Source: a virus | Reading direction: 5' to 3' (one strand) | Virus record (IMG/VR): IMGVR_UViG_3300017917_001531 | Location: 1-39,772 of that record | Length of the DNA: 39,772 bases | Notes under the pieces: generated by a model | What the model saw: the letters and a program-made list of their open reading frames with translations, nothing else | Database searches by the model: none | What the model was told of the DNA's origin: nothing | Program-made: the position numbers and the translations under genes | In this document: one piece after another, positions 1 through 6,699 of the stretch | Numbering within the stretch: the stretch's first letter is position 1 | Layout of the letters: every line of letters starts with the position of its first letter

Positions 1-1329
1 AGCATTGGCACGATAAGGTTCAATGCTAGGACTAGTATTGCCCATGAGAATGGAAGAAGAAGCATTGGGAGCAATAGCCATAAGATGACTAAAGCGATTC
101 CCAGTACCCACTGCATCAGGAGCCTCACCACGCTCCAATCCCAACTGTTTGTTAGCTTCATCAAGAGTTTCCCTTACATACTTGAAGATTGTTTTATTCA
201 ATCCTACTGCCATGGAAGATTCCCATGGGATGTTCTTTTTCTGTAGCAAAGCATGCCAACCAAGAGCACCTATACCAATAGAACGCTCCATAGAAGCCGA
301 GAACCTAGCACGAGAAATAGCATCAGGAGCATTATCAATAAAATATTGTAGAACATTGTCCAACATTTCCGCAACATCACGGAGAAATAGCGGTTCGTTT
401 TTCCACTCATCATAATACTCCAAGTTCAGTGATGACAAGCAGCATACTGCAGTACGTTTTTCATTTGTTGGCAGAATAATCTCTGAGCACAAGTTTGATT
501 GATTAACTTTCAATCCCTTGTCCTTGAGCCACTGTGGTAGTTTACGATTAGATTCATCAATAAAATGTAAGTATGGCTCACCAGTAGTCATACGCATTTC
601 TAGAATCTTTTGCCACAGTTCTTTGGCAGAAACAACTTCACGAATATCATGTGATGCTGGATCAATTAGTTCCCATGAATCATCTGCTTCAGGATCAACC
701 ATGCATCGCTCGATAATTTCCATAAATGCATCAGGGATATTAATACCATGGTGCATGTTCAATGTTCGTAGATTTTGATCGCCTGTTGGTTTTCTCATCT
801 CAAGAAAGGGAATAATATCTGGATGGGAAATATCGAGATAAGCAGCATAGCTCCCACGACGAGTGCGACCTTGACGATACGCCAAAGAAGAGGCATCGTA
901 AATTTTGAGGTGCGGCATAACTCCAGTAGATTTATCATCCGACGAACGAATACCAAAGCCAATCCCCACACCGCCACCAAGCATACTAAGCCAATTAGTT
1001 TCACTAAGATTATCAACTAGTCCCTCCGCTGTATCTTCAATATAATTTAAAAAGCAACTGATAGGCAAACCCCTTTTGCTGCGCCCAAAGGATAAAATTG
1101 GTGTTGAATATGACAACCAATGCTTGGACGAATAGTCGTACAGCCGTTGAGCATGGCCAGGATTACTACCAAACTTAGACGAGACATATGCGAATCTTTC
1201 TTGTGGAGAAGTTTCTTCTTCCCTCATGTAACTTTCTTTTAGTCTTATTTTACCCAATTCATCAAACAACTCATCTCGAGAATAATCTACCTTTATGCCA
1301 TGCACAATATTTTGCATATACAACTCCAT
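1..1329 (-). CDS. nrdA: Class I ribonucleotide reductase large (alpha) subunit, 3' end cut by window edge
   Basis: Reduces ribonucleoside diphosphates to deoxyribonucleotides for phage DNA synthesis. The open frame starts at ATG 1329 and runs off the left edge; about 443 residues are visible. Class I alpha-subunit landmarks are seen: an LPISCFL segment holding the first redox cysteine, the active-site NLCSE motif (Asn-x-Cys-x-Glu) near residue 285, CCLSSLNL with the partner cysteine, and NASSSILMGNTSPSIEP. The N-terminus reaches the catalytic domain after about 40 residues, so the usual 90-100 residue ATP-cone appears to be missing. The start overlaps the stop of the upstream oxygenase gene by one base (TAATG), indicating translational coupling. 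Last visible gene of the primase-thyX-oxygenase-nrdA operon. Confidence 0.93.
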   Translation of the reverse strand, partial: MELYMQNIVHGIKVDYSRDELFDELGKIRLKESYMREEETSPQERFAYVSSKFGSNPGHAQRLYDYSSKHWLSYSTPILSFGRSKRGLPISCFLNYIEDTAEGLVDNLSETNWLSMLGGGVGIGFGIRSSDDKSTGVMPHLKIYDASSLAYRQGRTRRGSYAAYLDISHPDIIPFLEMRKPTGDQNLRTLNMHHGINIPDAFMEIIERCMVDPEADDSWELIDPASHDIREVVSAKELWQKILEMRMTTGEPYLHFIDESNRKLPQWLKDKGLKVNQSNLCSEIILPTNEKRTAVCCLSSLNLEYYDEWKNEPLFLRDVAEMLDNVLQYFIDNAPDAISRARFSASMERSIGIGALGWHALLQKKNIPWESSMAVGLNKTIFKYVRETLDEANKQLGLERGEAPDAVGTGNRFSHLMAIAPNASSSILMGNTSPSIEPYRANA

Positions 1330-2339
1330 TATTGTTCTGTTTTTAATAATTCTTTATGAATTCTATCAATTTCAAAATCATATTTTCTGCTATTATTTTG
1401 TTCGATCAAATTAGCATACTCCATGAAAAGAAGATCTCTTCTAAAAGAAGGATCATAATTGTTTTTATTTGTAACTAATATTTCTAATCTATTATGTAAT
1501 TGACAAAATTCATAAACTAGTGACTCAGCATATTCACCAATCAATTCTTTGATTTTTTCTCTGCTAATGTTCTCACTACCTTCATAATTATAAAACTCTG
1601 TTCCGTATATAGAATGATACATTCCAGCAGCACATACATCTTTACTTTGTTCGAAGTTTTCCAACACTAAACCAACTCGATATAAATGCTCAAAAAATGT
1701 TTTTCCAGAGTGTTTCATATCAATAGTATTTTTGAAAATATAGTCTGCTTCTTTACTAAGACAAGAAACATCAATTGTTTTGAACACTAGAACACTTCTC
1801 AATTCTGGACAGATTCTACTTAGTGGTCTTGCTGAATGAAATTTATTAGAATCAAACACTAAAACCCTATTAGATTTTGGCAAAACAGAGTATTCAATAT
1901 CATTATCACTATTAATGATAGAAGTTTCTCCACCCCAATCTTTATCCCACGTATCATTTAAATATACGATAATAGTTTCTGTTAAAACATTTGGACCATA
2001 CTTATCAATAATCCATTTATCATCGATATGATAAAATGCATCTGTACCAAATGTGTATCCATTAACGTACGCACGCAGTAAACATCTCTTGCCGATTTTA
2101 GACTGAATTACTGACCATAGCTGTTCGATCTCTTTATGAGCACCGAGAAATGGCATAACGCTATGATCGTAATAGTGATGTTTACTATTTTCTAATATCT
2201 TTTTATTCCAATGTCCAAAGTCATATGACTTATCGACATTAGATTTCCATCCAAATTGTAAACCAGTATTGATATATCTTTCTCTAATTATTCGAATCAA
2301 ATCTTGACATTCATTTACATCAAATAAAATTGTTTTCAT
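1329..2339 (-). CDS. Fusion of 2OG-Fe(II) oxygenase domain with C-terminal HD-like (DUF6817-type) domain
   Basis: 336 residues. The N-terminal half looks like a prolyl-4-hydroxylase-type double-stranded beta helix: HID at residues 104-106 supplies the metal-binding His and Asp, NKFHSARPL gives the distal His at 168, and R171 or R181 could bind 2-oxoglutarate. The C-terminal part (about 213-335) carries FFEHLYRVG and AGMYHSIYGTE, with His 218, His 242 and Glu 248, resembling the DUF6817 family of HD-like helical proteins. The substrate is unknown. It lies between thyX and nrdA, two nucleotide-metabolism genes, so a nucleotide-related role is possible but only inferred. Its sequence looks more AT-rich than its neighbours, which may indicate separate acquisition. 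Confidence 0.7.
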   Translation of the reverse strand: MKTILFDVNECQDLIRIIRERYINTGLQFGWKSNVDKSYDFGHWNKKILENSKHHYYDHSVMPFLGAHKEIEQLWSVIQSKIGKRCLLRAYVNGYTFGTDAFYHIDDKWIIDKYGPNVLTETIIVYLNDTWDKDWGGETSIINSDNDIEYSVLPKSNRVLVFDSNKFHSARPLSRICPELRSVLVFKTIDVSCLSKEADYIFKNTIDMKHSGKTFFEHLYRVGLVLENFEQSKDVCAAGMYHSIYGTEFYNYEGSENISREKIKELIGEYAESLVYEFCQLHNRLEILVTNKNNYDPSFRRDLLFMEYANLIEQNNSRKYDFEIDRIHKELLKTEQ

Positions 2340-2341
2340 AA

Positions 2342-3025
2342 TTATCCTGCAACAAAATCATTCGCCATAGGGAATACCTCGGCGATAACTCTAGCGCACT
2401 CACGTGCAACTGCCATGTGTTCTTTCTGTGTGCCGTGTCCACTACGCAGTTCAATAAAATGAATCCATGAACGCAGTGTGCCATTCATATACATACGTGA
2501 CGTAGTTAAACCTTCTGGTAAAACTGCACGTGCTTGTTCTTTAGCAATTCCATTGCTGACTGCCCACTCATACGTTTCTTTTGCCATTCTAATAATGGCT
2601 TGTTGCTTTGCGTTCCAAAGATTATTTAAATCTCTGTTGTCTTGAATGGTTAAATCCAACTCAACTGAGTTTTGTCTATTTTTGGTATCTTGCAGGCGTG
2701 TTTCTCTTACTTCAAAACTCAAATCCTTTGTTGGATCTGCGTAACGTTGGGAGAATTCTTGGAATGAAAAAGAACGATGACGTAATATCTGTCTTGCGAT
2801 ATCACGTGTTGTTTCAATTTCTAGACAAGCACTAACCATCTCAAGTGGTGACCAGTGTTTGTTTCGAATCAAATAACGAATTAACTTGTCTGCTGTATCT
2901 GTATTAAACTGGTTACTTGGATTACTAACTCGGGCACAAAAAGCGATTAGCTCCTGTGCATCTGTAAGTCCCTCATCATACATCTCACGAGATGGTTTGC
3001 TATAACTAATAAGTTTCACGTTCAC
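2342..3025 (-). CDS. thyX: Flavin-dependent thymidylate synthase ThyX
   Basis: Makes dTMP from dUMP using FAD, NADPH and methylenetetrahydrofolate. The ThyX signature RHR-x7-S is intact (RHRSFSFQEFSQRY, about residues 82-95 from the start used here), and the length (227 residues) suits the family. I prefer the GTG at 3025: GGAG lies six bases upstream, and the codon overlaps the primase stop as GTGA, the same stop-start overlap used by many genes here. An ATG at 3037 would add four residues (MEKK). T4 itself uses the unrelated ThyA-type enzyme; ThyX is typical of aquatic T4-like phages. The gene follows primase and precedes the oxygenase fusion and nrdA. Confidence 0.92.
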   Translation of the reverse strand: MNVKLISYSKPSREMYDEGLTDAQELIAFCARVSNPSNQFNTDTADKLIRYLIRNKHWSPLEMVSACLEIETTRDIARQILRHRSFSFQEFSQRYADPTKDLSFEVRETRLQDTKNRQNSVELDLTIQDNRDLNNLWNAKQQAIIRMAKETYEWAVSNGIAKEQARAVLPEGLTTSRMYMNGTLRSWIHFIELRSGHGTQKEHMAVARECARVIAEVFPMANDFVAG

Positions 3026-4053
3026 TTTTTTCTCCATGTGCTAAAATTCAATTTTGCTTGTATACCAGTATGGGTGTTTGTATTTATTAGTTCTACGATT
3101 TCATCTGGTGTCATTCCGCCATGTAAAACCATTTCATTAATATCTTTCTGTTGTATGGTAGAGGGCATCATACAAACAGAATAACCCAAATCAATATACT
3201 TTTCTAGTTGTTTAATAATATCTTTATTTCTAGGTTCATTATCCATAACAATAGTGGCATTAGCAAGCAACTTCCGAATAGTCGGTGTGTCAAAGCTAGA
3301 ACCAGATACTGCTATGGCATTTGGTAAGAATAAACTATCAATTGGTCCTTCTACTACATAAATTCTTTTGCCATAATCAACTCGATCAAGACCATAAATC
3401 TTTTCTTCTGTGACATCCACCTTGATGGTATAATACTTAGGCTCTTCTCGACCATAAGCTCTGGCTTGAAAAGCAAAACACTTACCAGCTGTAGTAAAAT
3501 AAGGAATAATCATCCTTGGATGTTCATCTACAATCGGCTCTTGAAACTTTGGTGAAACACTATTCGTGAATGCCTTAAACTTAGGTGCAAAATACAAAAG
3601 ATACCATTTGTCACGTGGTATCTTTCTGCTTTCCAGATATTTAATTGCTGGATGTGTTGGGTTGCTTATTGAAAGTTTATCAAGTCTCTGTAGCCCAGAT
3701 AGAAAATCATCCTCTAATAATTCTTCTTTTGGTTCGAGTAGTAATGATGCGATATCTTTGTGAGAGTTATACTTACTGGCACCACCTTTGTATCTTTCCA
3801 TAACATATTGATCATATAAATTTGAGTCAACGTGTTTGATTAAATTACCAATGTTGCTACCATATCCACAGTTGTGACACTTCACAAACAAGTCTTGCTT
3901 AGCACGGTAGATATACCCACGTGCCTTTAACTTATTTTTAGATGAATCACCACACACTGGACATGAATAGTTCCAGAGATATTCATCTTTTTGTTTGAAA
4001 TTTCGCAACCTACTGCCCAGTATTTGGGCATACTTTGCATCAATGTATAACAT
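3022..4053 (-). CDS. 61: DNA primase, T4 gp61 type
   Basis: Synthesises RNA primers on the lagging strand together with helicase gp41. 343 residues, close to T4 gp61. The N-terminal zinc ribbon shows CPVC (Cys 31, 34) and CHNC (Cys 59, 62). The central region carries a TOPRIM-like strand with YVVEGPIDSLFLPNA, where Glu and Asp would bind metal, and later an IVMDNEPRN stretch that could be the second TOPRIM acidic motif. First gene after the 4109-4501 gene, with its own candidate promoter at 4077-4105. Its stop overlaps the thyX start. The helicase partner is encoded far away at 22440-23831. Confidence 0.9.
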   Translation of the reverse strand: MLYIDAKYAQILGSRLRNFKQKDEYLWNYSCPVCGDSSKNKLKARGYIYRAKQDLFVKCHNCGYGSNIGNLIKHVDSNLYDQYVMERYKGGASKYNSHKDIASLLLEPKEELLEDDFLSGLQRLDKLSISNPTHPAIKYLESRKIPRDKWYLLYFAPKFKAFTNSVSPKFQEPIVDEHPRMIIPYFTTAGKCFAFQARAYGREEPKYYTIKVDVTEEKIYGLDRVDYGKRIYVVEGPIDSLFLPNAIAVSGSSFDTPTIRKLLANATIVMDNEPRNKDIIKQLEKYIDLGYSVCMMPSTIQQKDINEMVLHGGMTPDEIVELINTNTHTGIQAKLNFSTWRKK

Positions 4054-4076
4054 AATAACTCCAATGATAGAGTTCT

Positions 4077-4105
4077 ATTTTACTCTATCTTACATTACAA
4101 AGCAA
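4077..4105 (-). promoter_or_regulatory. Candidate sigma70-type promoter for the primase-thyX-nrdA operon
   Basis: On the minus strand TTGCTT (4105-4100), a 17-base spacer and TAAAAT (4082-4077) precede the primase start at 4053. The -35 is weak and the -10 matches five of six consensus positions. An inverted repeat, GATAGAGT with ACTCTATC, overlaps the -10 and could be an operator or mRNA hairpin. The 17-base spacer matches the other promoters in this window. Confidence 0.4.
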
Positions 4106-4108
4106 GTT

Positions 4109-4501
4109 TTATTTGATTCCAAAAATTTTTGAAAATAATTCTAAGTGTCCAACAATGTAACCAAAAACAATTGCACCACCAACAATCATCCAACGCCATC
4201 TTTCTAAAATATCAACACGTTTTGTAACTTCTTTAATATCAGTATCTAATGTTTCTGCAACTTTTTGAATGTCTGCTTGAACCGCTCTTTGGATTGATTC
4301 GTGTTGCGCTGTTGCAGCCATAGTACTGGCTTGCATCTTGTGCTCAATACGTGTTTGAAAGTCATCAATCTTTTCTACGATCTCTCTTGTCTGCGTAGTG
4401 ATTCGTGAATGTAACTCTTTAATGTCTTCACGAACTTCTTTAACGTCCTCTTGGATTGATTCTACCTTGGTTTCCAATTTAGCGATTCTTTCTTGATCCA
4501 T
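4109..4501 (-). CDS. Coiled-coil protein with C-terminal membrane anchor, unknown function
   Basis: 130 residues. Residues 1-100 are almost entirely charged heptad-like sequence (ETKVESIQEDVKEVREDIK and onward), consistent with a long coiled coil. One hydrophobic segment (WRWMIVGGAIVFGYIVGHL, about 102-120) follows, with a short tail. This makes a C-terminally anchored membrane protein. It lies directly after the spanin pair, separated from the outer spanin by one base, so a part in lysis or lysis timing is plausible by position. The sequence gives no catalytic motif, and with a single membrane segment it is not a convincing holin. Confidence 0.75.
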   Translation of the reverse strand: MDQERIAKLETKVESIQEDVKEVREDIKELHSRITTQTREIVEKIDDFQTRIEHKMQASTMAATAQHESIQRAVQADIQKVAETLDTDIKEVTKRVDILERWRWMIVGGAIVFGYIVGHLELFSKIFGIK

Positions 4502-4502
4502 T

Positions 4503-4772
4503 TTACTTCACACTATTGAAAATTTGTTTCTGAGATTTATACCACTCAATCCAAGTATCAGCTTTAATACGACATTCGTGATACTGTGCATAATTATCAG
4601 TAACAACTTTTAAAACTTCTGAAAGTTTTTCTGTTGGTTCTACAAGTTTTAATTGCGGACACGCTTCCATCAATTCAAGTGGCGCATCAGGAAAGTTTCT
4701 TTTAACAGGAGCGGTACCAAAAAAGCATCCGCTCAATAGAACTGCAAAGGGAATAAGAAACAATATTCTCAT
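4503..4772 (-). CDS. Probable outer-membrane spanin lipoprotein (Rz1-like)
   Basis: 89 residues. A lipoprotein signal (MRILFLIPFAVLLSGC) with lipobox LLSGC puts the acylated Cys at position 16. The mature part is short, begins FFGTAPVKRNFPDAP and has two more cysteines (near 38 and 67). The start overlaps the upstream membrane/coiled-coil gene by four bases (ATGA), the arrangement expected of an inner/outer spanin pair that fuses the two membranes of a Gram-negative host at the end of infection. A CTAAATA late-promoter-like motif lies at 4796-4802 just upstream. Assignment is by architecture and context. Confidence 0.7.
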   Translation of the reverse strand: MRILFLIPFAVLLSGCFFGTAPVKRNFPDAPLELMEACPQLKLVEPTEKLSEVLKVVTDNYAQYHECRIKADTWIEWYKSQKQIFNSVK

Positions 4773-5224
4773 TTCTGTAATCCCTTTGCAGAATTATTTA
4801 GTATGTCGATTGTGTCCGCTGTGATTTTACACTGGGCATCAATAGTAACTTCAACTTGTTTTATCTTTTCTTGTATTACAACTTGTTGTTCTTTAACAAC
4901 TTTAACTCTGTCTTTATAGACAGTTACGATTTTTTCATTAGTTACTTTTGATTGTGCTTCTGCTGCAGCAACTTTTTCTTCTAAGTCTCTTACCTTTGCT
5001 CGCCATTCCATCTCAACACCGATGCCACCTTTGTAGTAAACACCAACAACAAGCAACAATACACTAACAACTTGTAATATTGTTCTATAAGGTATAAACC
5101 AAGGTATGTATCTTATGACTAGCTTAAATAAGGTTGATGCAAGTGTACCAACCACCCCTGCTATTAGGATGGAATTCACAACTAGTGTAAGGAATGCGTC
5201 AGGTATAAAGTTAAGTAGAAACAT
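4769..5224 (-). CDS. Probable inner-membrane spanin with coiled coil (Rz-like)
   Basis: 151 residues. Two hydrophobic segments (about 12-32 and 44-63) are followed by a charged coiled-coil region (about 70-130, rich in K, E, V and A) and a short C-terminus with one Cys near 132. Together with the overlapping downstream lipoprotein this resembles an i-spanin/o-spanin pair. Classical Rz proteins have a single N-terminal anchor, so two membrane segments are atypical. It overlaps the preceding gene by 14 bases. An alternative is a structural membrane protein of unknown role. Confidence 0.6.
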   Translation of the reverse strand: MFLLNFIPDAFLTLVVNSILIAGVVGTLASTLFKLVIRYIPWFIPYRTILQVVSVLLLVVGVYYKGGIGVEMEWRAKVRDLEEKVAAAEAQSKVTNEKIVTVYKDRVKVVKEQQVVIQEKIKQVEVTIDAQCKITADTIDILNNSAKGLQK

Positions 5225-5720
5225 TTACAGGTTTTCTCCTCGCCAGAACCTGATATTTCTTAATATCTTTCTTTTGAATTTTAGGTTCACTTACTGCTGC
5301 ACCAGCAGTAGAGTTAACAGGTGCATCTTCAGACAGAAATTTCTTAACAAGAATCTCTTCCTCAACAAGCGACACTCTATTATCCAACATTTCAATTAAG
5401 CTGTCAAATTTTTCTTCCATACCTGATATAGAACGACTACCAGAAGCATACTGCTCTTTAACTAACCACAATGCAGCCACTAAAGATTTTAATTTATTCT
5501 CACCACCAATTTTATTAACAATCTTTTTCATGTTAAAAGACAAGCGATGTAAATACGTGTAAGCATCCTTCTCCTCAGAAGTTTTAAGAGTACTAGATTT
5601 TTTTAGATTTTTACCATTCTTATCGATGATACCTAATTTAAATGCTTTCGTGTCTTCAAAGTTAGTCACAAGCATCGTTAGAATTCGATAAGCAATGAGG
5701 TTGTCAATAATACGACTCAT
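5211..5720 (-). CDS. Conserved T4-like phage protein of unknown function
   Basis: 169 residues, beginning MSRIIDNLIAYRILTMLVTNFEDT. I recognise the N-terminal style as a family seen in aquatic T4-like phages, but no function is known to me. The protein is mostly helical and basic; about 111-130 (MLDNRVSLVEEEILVKKFL) could form a coiled coil, and the tail is Ala/Ser/Lys-rich and probably disordered. Its start overlaps the upstream stop by four bases. It shares a transcription unit with 5717-6097 and the spanin genes, suggesting late expression. Confidence 0.7.
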   Translation of the reverse strand: MSRIIDNLIAYRILTMLVTNFEDTKAFKLGIIDKNGKNLKKSSTLKTSEEKDAYTYLHRLSFNMKKIVNKIGGENKLKSLVAALWLVKEQYASGSRSISGMEEKFDSLIEMLDNRVSLVEEEILVKKFLSEDAPVNSTAGAAVSEPKIQKKDIKKYQVLARRKPVNVST

Positions 5721-6097
5721 ATCTTCCTTAAGGTAGAAATAATATTTTCGTCAAGAATAACATTTGATGTTACTATATTATACTCTGGTATTTCTTCTGG
5801 CATTCTATTAAGATAGACCAAGAAAGTCACTAAAGCACCCCAACAATGTTCTTCTATTTTATGAAAAAGCATTTTAGTTGTTGAATCACCAAAGATGTTA
5901 TACAAAACAATAATGTGATTAAGAATCAAACGTTCTCTCAACTCACCATTATTTTTATATCTTGAGAGTAACTTTTTAAGATAAAGAAACTTTTTTAAAT
6001 CCTCTTCAAACTCTGCTAAACTATGGCACTGCGGATTATCGTAGTGGTGCATAGCATAGACTAAAAAGTTATTCTCATTTAATTTTTCACTAACCAT
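5717..6097 (-). CDS. Conserved T4-like phage protein of unknown function (DUF7207-like)
   Basis: 126 residues, with the recognisable opening NNFLVYAMHHYDNPQCHSLAEFEEDL followed by RERLILNHIIVLYNIFG. This looks like a family common in aquatic T4-like phages, probably DUF7207; the label is from memory. The sequence suggests a small all-helical soluble protein, with no catalytic motif visible. It is the first gene after the terminator at 6113-6131, and a TAATAAATA late-promoter-like sequence lies just upstream of that hairpin. Confidence 0.7.
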   Translation of the reverse strand: MVSEKLNENNFLVYAMHHYDNPQCHSLAEFEEDLKKFLYLKKLLSRYKNNGELRERLILNHIIVLYNIFGDSTTKMLFHKIEEHCWGALVTFLVYLNRMPEEIPEYNIVTSNVILDENIISTLRKI

Positions 6098-6112
6098 ACT
6101 TTCTCACAAAAT

Positions 6113-6131
6113 GGGAGGATAAACTCCTCCC
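6113..6131 (-). terminator. Intrinsic terminator after the Ig-domain head protein gene
   Basis: Read on the minus strand, GGGAGGA and TCCTCCC form a seven-pair GC-rich stem with a short loop, followed by ATTTTGTG. It lies 16 bases beyond the stop of the 6147-6689 gene and before the start at 6097, ending the head-protein gene block. Confidence 0.7.
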
Positions 6132-6146
6132 TTCATTATGTATTTA

Positions 6147-6689
6147 TTATGCTATAGTTAATGTTACTGCGTTAGAAGTAACAGATGTTGCTCCTGGCGC
6201 ATCAACGATAACACGGAACTGGTTAGTTGTAACATACCATGATTCAGTAGAAACAACAGTTAACGATGCAGAAGTTGCACCATTAATGTCTATAAATGTT
6301 GCGCCAGCATCAGGAGAGTAAGACCACTGATATGTTGGTGTTGCACCACGTGTCGCAGTTGCCGCAACAGTAAATGTAGCAGATGCTGGGCTAGTTACGC
6401 TTGCTGCTAATGGCTGTGTGCCAATAGTGACAACTGGATCTGGATCAATAGTGTCATTGTCACCACCCATAGATCCAGCAGCAACCAGTACTTCTGCTTT
6501 GTGGCGAGTTGCACCTTGTGCATCAGTATATGTTGTATATTTAACCCATCCTGGTGTGTTAATACCCTTTGCTTTGTTTGCTGTAACAGCAGCTTCTGTA
6601 GCATCGATACCGAATGTTACTGCTTTTTCAGCGCTAGAAAGATTCTTTGGCTTTCCAGCAGCTGAATCAGTCATTGTCCATAGTCCCAT
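6147..6689 (-). CDS. Small head/decoration-type protein with C-terminal Ig-like domain
   Basis: 180 residues from ATG 6689, chosen because AGGAG lies at normal distance; a longer frame to 6773 has no ribosome site and overlaps the upstream gene. Residues 1-80 (MGLWTMTDSAAGKPKNL, then HKAEVLVAAGSMGGDND) resemble short virion proteins of aquatic T4-like phages. Residues 90-180 look like one bacterial Ig-like domain: Thr/Ser/Val-rich strands, TPTYQWSYSPDAG with the core Trp, and SLTVVSTESWYVTTNQFRVIV. Ig-like domains on phage heads and tails often bind surfaces weakly. Expected on the capsid or tail exterior, translated late. Confidence 0.7.
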   Translation of the reverse strand: MGLWTMTDSAAGKPKNLSSAEKAVTFGIDATEAAVTANKAKGINTPGWVKYTTYTDAQGATRHKAEVLVAAGSMGGDNDTIDPDPVVTIGTQPLAASVTSPASATFTVAATATRGATPTYQWSYSPDAGATFIDINGATSASLTVVSTESWYVTTNQFRVIVDAPGATSVTSNAVTLTIA

Positions 6690-6699
6690 TTTATTCTCC

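Noticed and set aside
149-1020. Several open frames on the plus strand and a hydrophobic minus-strand frame at 795-1016
   Set aside because: They lie antisense to, or out of frame with, the clearly conserved NrdA reading frame and have no ribosome sites or recognisable motifs.
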